From assembly GCA_946006915.1 (NCBI GenBank), contig CAMFZK010000048.1, positions 1 through 7,235 on the forward strand: a stretch of DNA of 7,235 nucleotides. The letters run 5' to 3'. The position numbers and the translations under genes were made by a program. This DNA is from an uncultured Clostridia bacterium (GTDB taxonomy: Bacteria; Bacillota; Clostridia; Oscillospirales; Acutalibacteraceae). The notes under the pieces were generated by a model, which searched no databases, was not told the origin of the DNA, and saw nothing but the letters and a program-made list of their open reading frames with translations. This document shows, one piece after another, positions 1-6,598 of the stretch (position 1 is its first letter; each line of letters opens with the position of its first letter).

Positions 1-715
1 TCATACCGCCTCTGGGACCACGCAAAGTTTTGTGGGTTGTGGTTGTAACAACATCCGCATACGGAACAGGGGAAGGGTGAACACCGGCGGCTATAAGACC
101 TGCAATATGTGCCATATCTACCATTAAGTAAGCCGAAACTTTGTCCGCAATTTCACGGCAACGCTTAAAGTCAATAATTCTTGAATAAGCAGAAGCACCT
201 ACAACAATAAGTTTTGGTTTACATTCTAAAGCGATTTTTTCCATTTCGTCATAGTCAATAGTTTCGGTAACATCATTAACACCGTAAGGAACAATGTTAA
301 AATATTTACCCGAGATATTAACGGGTGAACCGTGGGAAAGGTGACCGCCTTGTTGCAAATTCATACCCATTACGGTATCGCCCGGCTGAAGCAAAGCAAA
401 AAACACGGCAAGATTTGCGTTAGCACCACTGTGGGGCTGAACATTTGCAAAATTACAACCGAAAAGTTTTTTAGCACGTTCACGGGCAATATCTTCAACC
501 ACGTCAACACACTGGCAACCGCCGTAATAACGCTTTGTGGGATATCCTTCTGCGTATTTATTTGTAAGAATACCGCCTGCCGCCAAAAGCACGGCGGGGG
601 AAACAATGTTTTCCGAAGCGATTAGTTCTATATTACCTCTTTGTCTTTTAAGTTCACTTTCGCACGCAGAGGCAACCTCGCTGTCATAATCTTTCAAGTT
701 TTCAAAGAAATTCAT
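1..715 (-). CDS. glyA: Serine hydroxymethyltransferase, 3' end missing at window edge
   Basis: Cytosolic PLP enzyme converting serine and tetrahydrofolate to glycine and 5,10-methylene-THF, so it supplies both glycine and one-carbon units for purine synthesis. The first 238 residues are visible; full-length family members are about 410-420. The PLP site TTTTHKTLRGPRGG is intact at residues 224-237, with the Schiff-base lysine at K229. D200 and H203 (VDMAHIAG) fit the cofactor-contacting residues, and ELIASEN (30-36) and the YAEGYPTKRYYGG stretch (54-66) are classic GlyA signatures. The ATG at 713-715 has an AGGAG Shine-Dalgarno 7 nt upstream (723-727). It is the last visible gene of the operon, 20 nt after the AICAR transformylase stop with no terminator between them, so it is probably co-transcribed. 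Nothing looks broken; truncation is only by the window edge. Confidence 0.97.
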   Translation of the reverse strand, partial: MNFFENLKDYDSEVASACESELKRQRGNIELIASENIVSPAVLLAAGGILTNKYAEGYPTKRYYGGCQCVDVVEDIARERAKKLFGCNFANVQPHSGANANLAVFFALLQPGDTVMGMNLQQGGHLSHGSPVNISGKYFNIVPYGVNDVTETIDYDEMEKIALECKPKLIVVGASAYSRIIDFKRCREIADKVSAYLMVDMAHIAGLIAAGVHPSPVPYADVVTTTTHKTLRGPRGGM

Positions 716-735
716 TTGTTTTCTCCTATCAAATA

Positions 736-1920
736 TTAGTGGTGGAATAATCTCATACCGGTAAATGCCATAGCAATACCGTATTTGTTGCAACATTCAA
801 TAACCGCATCGTCACGGATAGAACCGCCGGGTTCTGCAATATAAGAAACACCCGAACGGTAAGCACGTTCAATGTTATCGTCAAAGGGGAAGAAAGCGTC
901 CGAACCGAGTGAAACACCCGAAATAGAAGAAAGATATTCTTTAATTTCACAGTCTGTTAGGGGTTCTGGTTTAACGGTAAAGTATTTTTGCCAATTACCG
1001 TCGGCACAAACATCTTCTTCATTGCGGTTAATGTAGCCGTCTATCACGTTATCCCTTGTGGGACGGGCAATATTCGGCAAGAAAGGAAGATTCAGAACCT
1101 TTTCGTGTTGGCGTAAAAACCAAGTGTCTGCTTTACTGCCGGCAAGACGGGTACAGTGAATACGTGACTGCTGACCGGCACCTACGCCGATTGCTTGACC
1201 GTCTACCGCAAAGCAAACCGAGTTTGATTGGGTGTATTTTAAAGTGATAAGGGAAATTATTAAATCTCTTTTAGCGTCTTCGGGCAAATTTTTGTTTTCG
1301 GTAACAAGGTTAGAAAGCAATTCCCGGTTTATTTTAAAGTTGTTTCTTCCTTGCTCGAATGAAATGCCGTAAACCTGTTTGGTTTCTGTTTCTTGCGGAA
1401 TATAGTTAGGGTCGATTTTTACAATATTGTAGTTTCCGTTGCGTTTGGATTTTAAAATTTCAAGTGCTTCAGGGTCATAGTCGGGGGCTATAACACCGTC
1501 CGATACTTCACGTTTAATTAAAAGTGCGGTAGTAACGTCGCACTTGTCCGAAAGGGCAACCCAGTCACCGAAAGAACACATACGGTCGGTTCCTCTGGCC
1601 CTTGCATAAGCACAAGCAAGCAAAGAATCGTCAAGACCCGGAATATCGTCTACAAAACACGCTTTTTTAAGTTTTTCGGGTAAAACAGTACCGACTGCGG
1701 CACTTGTAGGACTAACGTGTTTAAAAGAAGTAACTGCGGGAAGTCCTAACGCTTCTTTTAATTCTTTTACTAACTGCCAAGAGTTAAAAGCGTCCAAAAA
1801 GTTTATGTAACCCGGTCTTCCGCAAAGAATTTCAATTGGTAATTCACTGCCGTCTGCCATAAAAATTTTAGACGGTTTTTGGTTGGGGTTACAACCGTAT
1901 TTAAGTTCAAATTCTTTCAT
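736..1920 (-). CDS. Stand-alone AICAR transformylase (PurH C-terminal domain only)
   Basis: Transfers a formyl group from 10-formyl-THF to AICAR (ZMP), giving FAICAR, the penultimate step to IMP. The protein is 394 residues and aligns with only the transformylase half of bifunctional PurH (normally about 510-530). The N-terminal MGS-like cyclohydrolase domain is absent rather than truncated, since a good ATG and AAGGAG site mark the start. Visible signatures are the catalytic Lys-His pair K67-H68 in SFKHVSPTSAA, FGDWVALSD (117-125), EVSDGVIAPDY (138-148), KYTQSNSVCF (228-237), GAGQQSRIHCTRLAGSKAD (247-265), SDAFFPFDD (340-348), PGGSIRD (364-370) and the C-terminal TGMRLFHH. The ring-closing step is presumably done by the PurO-type gene two positions upstream. 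Stand-alone versions are known in some Firmicutes and archaea and have been called PurV or purH-like; I leave the symbol empty because naming is not uniform. Confidence 0.95.
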   Translation of the reverse strand: MKEFELKYGCNPNQKPSKIFMADGSELPIEILCGRPGYINFLDAFNSWQLVKELKEALGLPAVTSFKHVSPTSAAVGTVLPEKLKKACFVDDIPGLDDSLLACAYARARGTDRMCSFGDWVALSDKCDVTTALLIKREVSDGVIAPDYDPEALEILKSKRNGNYNIVKIDPNYIPQETETKQVYGISFEQGRNNFKINRELLSNLVTENKNLPEDAKRDLIISLITLKYTQSNSVCFAVDGQAIGVGAGQQSRIHCTRLAGSKADTWFLRQHEKVLNLPFLPNIARPTRDNVIDGYINRNEEDVCADGNWQKYFTVKPEPLTDCEIKEYLSSISGVSLGSDAFFPFDDNIERAYRSGVSYIAEPGGSIRDDAVIECCNKYGIAMAFTGMRLFHH

Positions 1921-2767
1921 ATCGTTCTCCTTGTATTTTAAAAGTTTTTCCTGCGAGTATATTTATTTTTTTACCGTTTATTTTAATCCAAATATCTGTT
2001 GAAGTCGGATTATATATCATATTACCGTCCACACTGTATACAAGATTACGGTATGCCGTTATATAATCATAAATTTCAATATTTGTTGCATACCAAACAT
2101 TATTGTTATTTGCAACCTTATTAAAAAATTTCTCAATAACATCCCAGTTGTTGTTTTGGGCAAATTCAAATGTGTGTCCCCAAAGGTAGAAAAGCCATCC
2201 GTCTCCTTCCCCGACGTTGCCGTTTATAAAATCATCGGCTAAACTCATAAGCATTGGGTCATTATGATGACAGGTGGTACCCATTTTTAACCAGTCGGTT
2301 GGCAGTTTAAATGAATGATGCGATTCAACAGTTCTTGCATATGAAATACCTAAGTTCTTTAAAACATTTACTACATCTTCGTTGTATGTGCCATAAGGGT
2401 AAGCGTGTCCGCGTACAATTTTACCAAATAAGTTTTCAAGTGTTTGCCGGTCTTTAAGTATTTCAACTATACACTGCGGTGTGGTCAGTTTTTCCAAATA
2501 AGGATGTGTGAAACCGTGAGTTGCCACTTCGCAAAGCGGATTATCATAGTATTTTTTAAGATCGTCTTCGGTTAATCGAAAAAAAACTTGATCTTTCGGC
2601 TTTACACTTCCTTTAGGATCTAATAAACCGCAGTTGATATTAAAAGTACATTTGATGTTAAATTTCTCCAACAATTTAATAAGTATTAAATCGGTGCCAA
2701 TAGCATCGTCATAACTTAAAGTCAGAGCTTTTTCTTTTCCTTCGGGAAATAATAGATATGTATTCAT
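1907..2767 (-). CDS. NodB-like polysaccharide deacetylase family protein, cytosolic, substrate unknown
   Basis: 286 residues resembling carbohydrate esterase family 4 (NodB homology) proteins. Motif 1 is SYDDA (18-22, metal-binding Asp pair D20-D21). Motif 2 is HGFTHP (84-89, H84 and H88 as metal ligands). A motif-3-like segment RGHAYPYG spans 119-126, and LWGHTFEF (195-202) supplies a late histidine. A beta-rich tail follows about residue 230. The catalytic set therefore looks usable, but motif 1 reads SYDD rather than the usual TFDDG. There is no signal peptide or membrane segment, so a cell-wall substrate is not obvious. It has no known purine role. G+C is 34% (287 of 840 bases, 1921-2760) against about 46-47% in sampled neighbours, and its ribosome-binding site is poorly placed, so it looks like a later arrival in the operon. 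An in-frame TAA two codons upstream fixes the ATG. Its last 14 nt overlap the next gene. Confidence 0.85.
   Translation of the reverse strand: MNTYLLFPEGKEKALTLSYDDAIGTDLILIKLLEKFNIKCTFNINCGLLDPKGSVKPKDQVFFRLTEDDLKKYYDNPLCEVATHGFTHPYLEKLTTPQCIVEILKDRQTLENLFGKIVRGHAYPYGTYNEDVVNVLKNLGISYARTVESHHSFKLPTDWLKMGTTCHHNDPMLMSLADDFINGNVGEGDGWLFYLWGHTFEFAQNNNWDVIEKFFNKVANNNNVWYATNIEIYDYITAYRNLVYSVDGNMIYNPTSTDIWIKINGKKINILAGKTFKIQGERYERI
1927..1932 (-). promoter_or_regulatory. AICAR transformylase Shine-Dalgarno inside the deacetylase 3' end
   Basis: AAGGAG, 6 nt before the ATG at 1920, fixes the transformylase start and shows that the missing PurH N-terminal domain is not an annotation error. It lies within the deacetylase codons for Gln279-Gly-Glu. 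Confidence 0.88.
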
Positions 2768-2782
2768 AAGTTATTTTTAGAA

Positions 2783-3505
2783 TTACTCCTCGTTTTTATT
2801 GATAATTATTTCGGTTGGTTCGCTTCCGTCAAGCGGTACTTGGCGCACAAACAAAGAAACCTTATTATCGGGATTTAGGTTATCCCAAACAATATTTGCA
2901 AGTTCCTTTGCGGTGTTTGGCAACTCCACTTCTTCGGGTTCGCCGTAGAAAGAGGGAATGGGGTTACCGTCACACTTATAGGTGTGAATAAAATGGCCGA
3001 TACCGTTTTCGGGGGTGTAATCGTAAAAATAACGGTTGCAAACAGGTCTGCCGTTTGAACTTTTTAAAATTGACAGTTTATAGGTGAATACATTTCTTGG
3101 AAAGCAATAATATAAAATACCTGAAATGCGGGGGGTGAAGTTGGGTTGGTCGTCCTCAAATTCACGCACCGCTAAAGCGTCTTCAAAATGTTTTCCGTCA
3201 TTCAAATAATCATAAACGGTGTTTGTTTGGTCACCGTTTGTAATTATATCTATATTACCGCCTTTTGCGGATAAATAGGGATTATAAATGATAAGATGCG
3301 GGTCGGAAAGTTTAGTTTCGTCATACGCTTTAGTGCGCATACCGCCCTCAAATCGTTCAAAAATACGGTTACGGCTGTTTTCACTTCTGCCCATAATAAA
3401 ATATGCAATTAAAGCACTTTTACCGTCTTTAGATTTACCTATAACTATACCTCTGCCGGGGTATGAGTTTTCGGATAATAATGTTTTTAAATCAAATAAA
3501 GCCAT
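2783..3505 (-). CDS. purO: PurO-type (archaeal-type) IMP cyclohydrolase
   Basis: Closes the FAICAR ring to give IMP, the last step of de novo purine synthesis. It matches the PurO family (Ntn-hydrolase-like fold, Pfam IMP_cyclohyd), not the PurH N-terminal domain. Matching segments are YPGRGIVIGKSKDG (15-28), GRSENSRNR (39-47), IIYNPYL (72-78), ITNGDQTNTV (88-97) and NFTPRISGI (122-130); archaeal PurO has the corresponding YxGRxxxxG, NPY, SNGSHTDT and NTPRIA motifs. It is 240 residues, about 40 longer than typical archaeal forms. I chose the ATG at 3503-3505: AAGGTG lies 6 nt upstream (3512-3517), and the start follows the purN stop by one base. A GTG three codons earlier would overlap purN and its own Shine-Dalgarno. 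It complements the stand-alone transformylase downstream, the two together replacing PurH. The family is known in some Clostridia, but the assignment is by motif recall, not a search. Confidence 0.88.
   Translation of the reverse strand: MALFDLKTLLSENSYPGRGIVIGKSKDGKSALIAYFIMGRSENSRNRIFERFEGGMRTKAYDETKLSDPHLIIYNPYLSAKGGNIDIITNGDQTNTVYDYLNDGKHFEDALAVREFEDDQPNFTPRISGILYYCFPRNVFTYKLSILKSSNGRPVCNRYFYDYTPENGIGHFIHTYKCDGNPIPSFYGEPEEVELPNTAKELANIVWDNLNPDNKVSLFVRQVPLDGSEPTEIIINKNEE
2786..2790 (-). promoter_or_regulatory. Poorly spaced Shine-Dalgarno of the deacetylase gene
   Basis: The only AGGAG near the deacetylase start lies 18 nt before its ATG, within the last purO codons (GAG GAG TAA), against 4-9 nt for the other genes here. 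The bases between are AT-rich with no better match. Translation is probably weak or dependent on ribosomes arriving from purO. Confidence 0.55.
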
Positions 3506-3506
3506 A

Positions 3507-4106
3507 CTATTCACCTTTTAATTCCTTACAAACTTTTTCAACAGATAACGGAAGTATTATCCATTCTGCATTTTCCATAACACGTTTTTGCAATGTTTCG
3601 GGGGTATCGTCTTCCAAAATTTCAACCGCTTTTTGCATAATAATCTTACCGCCGTCGGGAATTTCGTTTACAAAATGCACCGTAGCACCCGTAACCTTAA
3701 CACCGTATTCCAATGCGGCTTCGTGCACGTGCAGACCGTAAAAACCCTTGCCGCAAAAAGAGGGGATTAGCGATGGATGAACATTTATAATTCGGTTTGC
3801 AAAATATGAAGTGAATTTTTCGCTTAAAATACACATAAATCCTGCAAGTACGATTATATCAATGTTATTATCCTCTAATACGCTTATCAGTTCATCTTCA
3901 AATTTTAAACCAAGTTCCTTTTTACTGCAAACTGCGGTTTTAATACCGGCATCTTCTGCTCTTTTAAGAGCATAAGCATTAGGGTTGTTAGAAACTACCA
4001 ACTTAATTTCGCCCGAAGTTATAATACCGCTTTTTTGAGCGTTAATAAGTGCCTGCAAATTAGTTCCGCCGCCCGAAACCAAAACGGCTATGTTAATCTT
4101 TTTCAT
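3507..4106 (-). CDS. purN: Phosphoribosylglycinamide formyltransferase (GAR transformylase)
   Basis: Uses 10-formyl-THF to formylate GAR to FGAR, the third step of purine synthesis. Its 199 residues are a normal length for the family. VSGGGTNLQALI (10-21) is the GAR phosphate-binding loop and LAGFMCILS (87-95) is part of the folate-binding core. The catalytic triad is complete: N108 and H110 in INVHPSLIP, and D151 in IPDGG. The HPSLIPSFCGKGFYGLHVHEAAL region carries the short insertion common in clostridial PurN. The ATG at 4104-4106 has TAAGGTG just upstream (4111-4117), overlapping the purM stop codon, so translation is probably coupled to purM. The gap to purM is 8 nt. It is one of two formyl-THF-dependent steps in this operon, consistent with control by a ZTP-sensing leader. 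Confidence 0.97.
   Translation of the reverse strand: MKKINIAVLVSGGGTNLQALINAQKSGIITSGEIKLVVSNNPNAYALKRAEDAGIKTAVCSKKELGLKFEDELISVLEDNNIDIIVLAGFMCILSEKFTSYFANRIINVHPSLIPSFCGKGFYGLHVHEAALEYGVKVTGATVHFVNEIPDGGKIIMQKAVEILEDDTPETLQKRVMENAEWIILPLSVEKVCKELKGE
3512..3517 (-). promoter_or_regulatory. purO Shine-Dalgarno inside the purN 3' end
   Basis: AAGGTG encoded by the purN codons for Lys-Gly-Glu, 6 nt before the ATG at 3505. Its position rules against the GTG at 3514, which lies within this site. Confidence 0.8.
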
Positions 4107-4114
4107 ATTACACC

Positions 4115-5155
4115 TTAAATAATTGTAATTTTATTTTCCGATTTTACGATTTTACCTATAACATAAGCATCTTCGCCGTTTGCTTTTAAAATTTTCAATG
4201 TTTTTTCGGCATCTTCTTTGGCTACTACAATGCTCATACCAACCCCCATATTATATGTGTTATACATATCTCTTTCGGGGATGTTGCCTGTTTTTTGAAG
4301 TAAATCAAAAATCGGTAACACACGAATTGCGGATTTTTCAATTTCCGCACCGTAACCGTCCGGAATACTTCTTGGAATATTTTCGTAAAAACCGCCGCCC
4401 GTAATGTGGGAAATTGCACGGACTTTAACATTATCTAATAGTGCTAAAACGGGTTTTACATAAATTTTAGTGGGGGTAAGCAAGGTTTCACCTATTGATT
4501 TACCGCCGAGTTCGGGGTAGGTTTTGTTAAGGTCACAGTTTTCAACATCAAAAACCTTACGAACCAAAGAAAAACCGTTAGAATGAACACCCGAAGAGGG
4601 AAGTGCAATTACAACATCGTCTTCTTGCATTGTGGTGTTATCAAGAATTTTCTTTTTATCAACAATGCCAACCGCAAAACCTGCAAGGTCATAATCGTCT
4701 ATCGGCATCATACCGGGATGTTCGGCAGTTTCACCGCCGATTAGTGCCGCACCCGACTGAACACAACCTTCGGCAACACCGCTTACAATTTCCGCGATTT
4801 TTTCGGGAATATTTTTACCGCAGGCAATATAATCGAGGAAGAATAGGGGCTTTGCACCAACGCAGATAATATCGTTTACGCACATAGCAACCGCATCAAT
4901 ACCGATGGTATCGTGCTTGTCCATAAGAATTGCAAGTTTAACTTTAGTACCGCAACCGTCCGTTCCGCTTACAAGCACGGGTTCTTCCATACCGGCAACC
5001 GGCAAACCGAAACAACCGCCGAAACCGCCTACATCGTCAAGGCAACCTTCGTTCTTGGTTCTTGCAATGTGTTTTTTCATAAGTTCTACTGCTTTGTAAC
5101 CCGCAGTAATATCAACGCCTGCATCTGCATAAGATTTTGATTGTGAATTTTTCAT
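4115..5155 (-). CDS. purM: Phosphoribosylformylglycinamidine cyclo-ligase (AIR synthetase)
   Basis: ATP-dependent ring closure of FGAM to AIR, the fifth step of IMP synthesis. It is 346 residues, essentially the E. coli PurM length. Diagnostic segments are GGFGGCFGLP (43-52), VSGTDGCGTKVKLAI (62-76), MCVNDIICVGAKPLFFLDY (91-109), GGETAEHPGMM (140-150), SGVHSNGFSLVRKVF, TPTKIYVKPVL and HITGGGFYENIPR in the ATP-binding C-terminal half. It begins at the ATG at 5153-5155: AAAGGA lies 8 nt upstream (5164-5169) and the residues from MKNSQSKSYADAGVDITAG match the normal PurM N-terminus. A longer frame from a TTG at 5206 would lie inside purF and adds nothing PurM-like. The gap to the purF stop is 4 nt and the Shine-Dalgarno sits in the last purF codons, so coupling is likely. 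Nothing unusual was seen. Confidence 0.97.
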   Translation of the reverse strand: MKNSQSKSYADAGVDITAGYKAVELMKKHIARTKNEGCLDDVGGFGGCFGLPVAGMEEPVLVSGTDGCGTKVKLAILMDKHDTIGIDAVAMCVNDIICVGAKPLFFLDYIACGKNIPEKIAEIVSGVAEGCVQSGAALIGGETAEHPGMMPIDDYDLAGFAVGIVDKKKILDNTTMQEDDVVIALPSSGVHSNGFSLVRKVFDVENCDLNKTYPELGGKSIGETLLTPTKIYVKPVLALLDNVKVRAISHITGGGFYENIPRSIPDGYGAEIEKSAIRVLPIFDLLQKTGNIPERDMYNTYNMGVGMSIVVAKEDAEKTLKILKANGEDAYVIGKIVKSENKITII

Positions 5156-5159
5156 TCTG

Positions 5160-6584
5160 TTATTCCTTTCCGTTCCAACAATAGGTACATATTTTGTCTT
5201 TATCAATACCGATTGCTTCGATTATTCCGTCTAATGATTGAAATTCCAAAGAGTCAAATCCTAATTTTTCCGCAATGGTTTTTCGTAAGTTTTTACCCCT
5301 TTCGGTTGAAGAATCGCTGTACTCTGCAATATGTTTAAAGCCCTCTTCGCCCTCAAGTTCTAAAATAACCCTTCTTGCAATAAGGTCATAATCACTGTTA
5401 CTGCGGGAAAAATTCAAATATTTGCAGGTATACATAATAGGGGGACAAGCCGAGCGCATGTGAACCGATTTAGCACCGTTGTTATAAAGAAATTCTACCG
5501 TTTCTTTAAGTTGTGTTCCGCGGACAATAGAATCGTCCACAAACAGTAAACTTTTATCGGTTATAAGGTCGTGTATCGGAATTTGTTTCATTTTAGCAAC
5601 CTTTTGGCGCTCTTTTTGCTTTTGGGGAATAAAACTTCTTGACCAAGTGGGTGTGTATTTAACAAAAGGACGTGCAAAGGGAACTCCGCTTTCGTTTGCG
5701 TAACCTACAGCGTGGGGAGTACCCGAATCCGGCACACCGCCGACATAGTCCAAATCCTGTGCTATGCCTGTTTCTCTGTCGTGCTGTGCCATAATTTTAC
5801 CGTTGCGGTAACGCATAACCTCAACATTTACGCCCTCGTAACAAGAGGTGGGATAACCGTAATAACTCCAAAGAAAGGCGCAAATTCGGGATTTATCGCC
5901 CGGCTTTTCAAGAACCGTAAGTTTATCGCTTGTCATTTCAACAATTTCACCCGGTCCTAATTCTTTGTAATCTTCATAACCCAATTTTAAATAAGAAAAC
6001 GATTCCATAGCAACGCAAAAACCGTTTTCGTTTTTACCGATAAGAACGGGGAGACGGCCTACCTTGTCACGTGCGGCAATTATCGAACCGTAATCGGTTA
6101 AAATTAAAATGGTTGCACTGCCTTTTATTACGCTTTGGGCAAATTTAATACCGTCGGTAAAATTATCCTTTTGGTTTATAAGTGCGGAAATAAGTTCAAC
6201 CGAATTGACCTTACCGCTTGTCATAGCGTTAAAATGGATACCCTGTTTTACAAGATGTTCGTTTATAAGTTCGTCCGCATTTTCTATTAAACCTACAAAA
6301 GAAATGGCATAAGTGCCGATTTTTGAACGCATAAGCAAGGGTTGCGGTTCAAAGTCACTTATACAACCAATTGCGCTTTTACCGTACATTTCATCAAATA
6401 TTTTTTCAAATTTTGTACGGAAAGGGGAGTTTTGTATGTTATGAATATCCCTTTGTAAACCGATTTCACGGTCATAAGCGGCAATACCCGCCCTGCGTGT
6501 ACCTAAATGTGAGTGATAGTCAGTTCCGAAAAAAACGTCCGAAATAGCGTCATTCTTGCTGACTGCTCCGAAAAATCCTCCCAT
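5160..6584 (-). CDS. purF: PurF-like amidophosphoribosyltransferase lacking the glutaminase cysteine
   Basis: Family member of the enzyme making 5-phosphoribosylamine from PRPP, the first committed purine step; 474 residues. The phosphoribosyltransferase half looks intact: VGGVPDSGTPHAVGYA (281-296) and the PRPP loop LFVDDSIVRGTQ (347-358). C235, C387, C466 and C469 sit where Bacillus-type PurF holds its 4Fe-4S ligands. The N-terminal Ntn domain is degenerate. The protein starts MGGFFG instead of MCGI, so no Cys can be exposed; the first Cys is residue 74. The RYSTAG arginine, the HNG oxyanion Asn and the TSD aspartate are also not visible (ISDFEPQP 75-82, SFVGLIEN 95-102, TSG 122-124). The start is firm: AAAGGAG at 6594-6600 and an in-frame TAG two codons upstream. 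It holds the purF slot between purE and purM. It may use free ammonia or a separate glutaminase; I recall similar MGGFFG proteins in Bacteroidetes and Clostridia. Confidence 0.9.
   Translation of the reverse strand: MGGFFGAVSKNDAISDVFFGTDYHSHLGTRRAGIAAYDREIGLQRDIHNIQNSPFRTKFEKIFDEMYGKSAIGCISDFEPQPLLMRSKIGTYAISFVGLIENADELINEHLVKQGIHFNAMTSGKVNSVELISALINQKDNFTDGIKFAQSVIKGSATILILTDYGSIIAARDKVGRLPVLIGKNENGFCVAMESFSYLKLGYEDYKELGPGEIVEMTSDKLTVLEKPGDKSRICAFLWSYYGYPTSCYEGVNVEVMRYRNGKIMAQHDRETGIAQDLDYVGGVPDSGTPHAVGYANESGVPFARPFVKYTPTWSRSFIPQKQKERQKVAKMKQIPIHDLITDKSLLFVDDSIVRGTQLKETVEFLYNNGAKSVHMRSACPPIMYTCKYLNFSRSNSDYDLIARRVILELEGEEGFKHIAEYSDSSTERGKNLRKTIAEKLGFDSLEFQSLDGIIEAIGIDKDKICTYCWNGKE
5164..5169 (-). 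promoter_or_regulatory. purM Shine-Dalgarno inside the purF 3' end
   Basis: AAAGGA within the last purF codons (GGA AAG GAA TAA), 8 nt before the ATG at 5155. It decides the purM start in favour of this ATG over a TTG at 5206 and suggests translational coupling with purF. Confidence 0.85.
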
Positions 6585-6598
6585 TTTCTAATGCTCCT

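Noticed and set aside
1907..2767. Secreted cell-wall deacetylase
   Set aside because: The N-terminus (MNTYLLFPEGKEKALTLSYDD) goes straight into the catalytic domain, with no charged-hydrophobic signal segment.
3506..3514. GTG start of purO three codons upstream
   Set aside because: It lies in the Shine-Dalgarno of the better ATG at 3505 and overlaps the purN stop.
4603..4869. Plus-strand frame of 88 codons opposite purM, and similar plus-strand frames elsewhere
   Set aside because: They lie opposite well-conserved genes, have low-complexity or unrecognisable translations and lack convincing ribosome-binding sites.
5156..5206. Longer purM N-terminus from a TTG at 5206
   Set aside because: It overlaps purF, uses a rare start without a suitable Shine-Dalgarno, and the extra residues do not resemble PurM.
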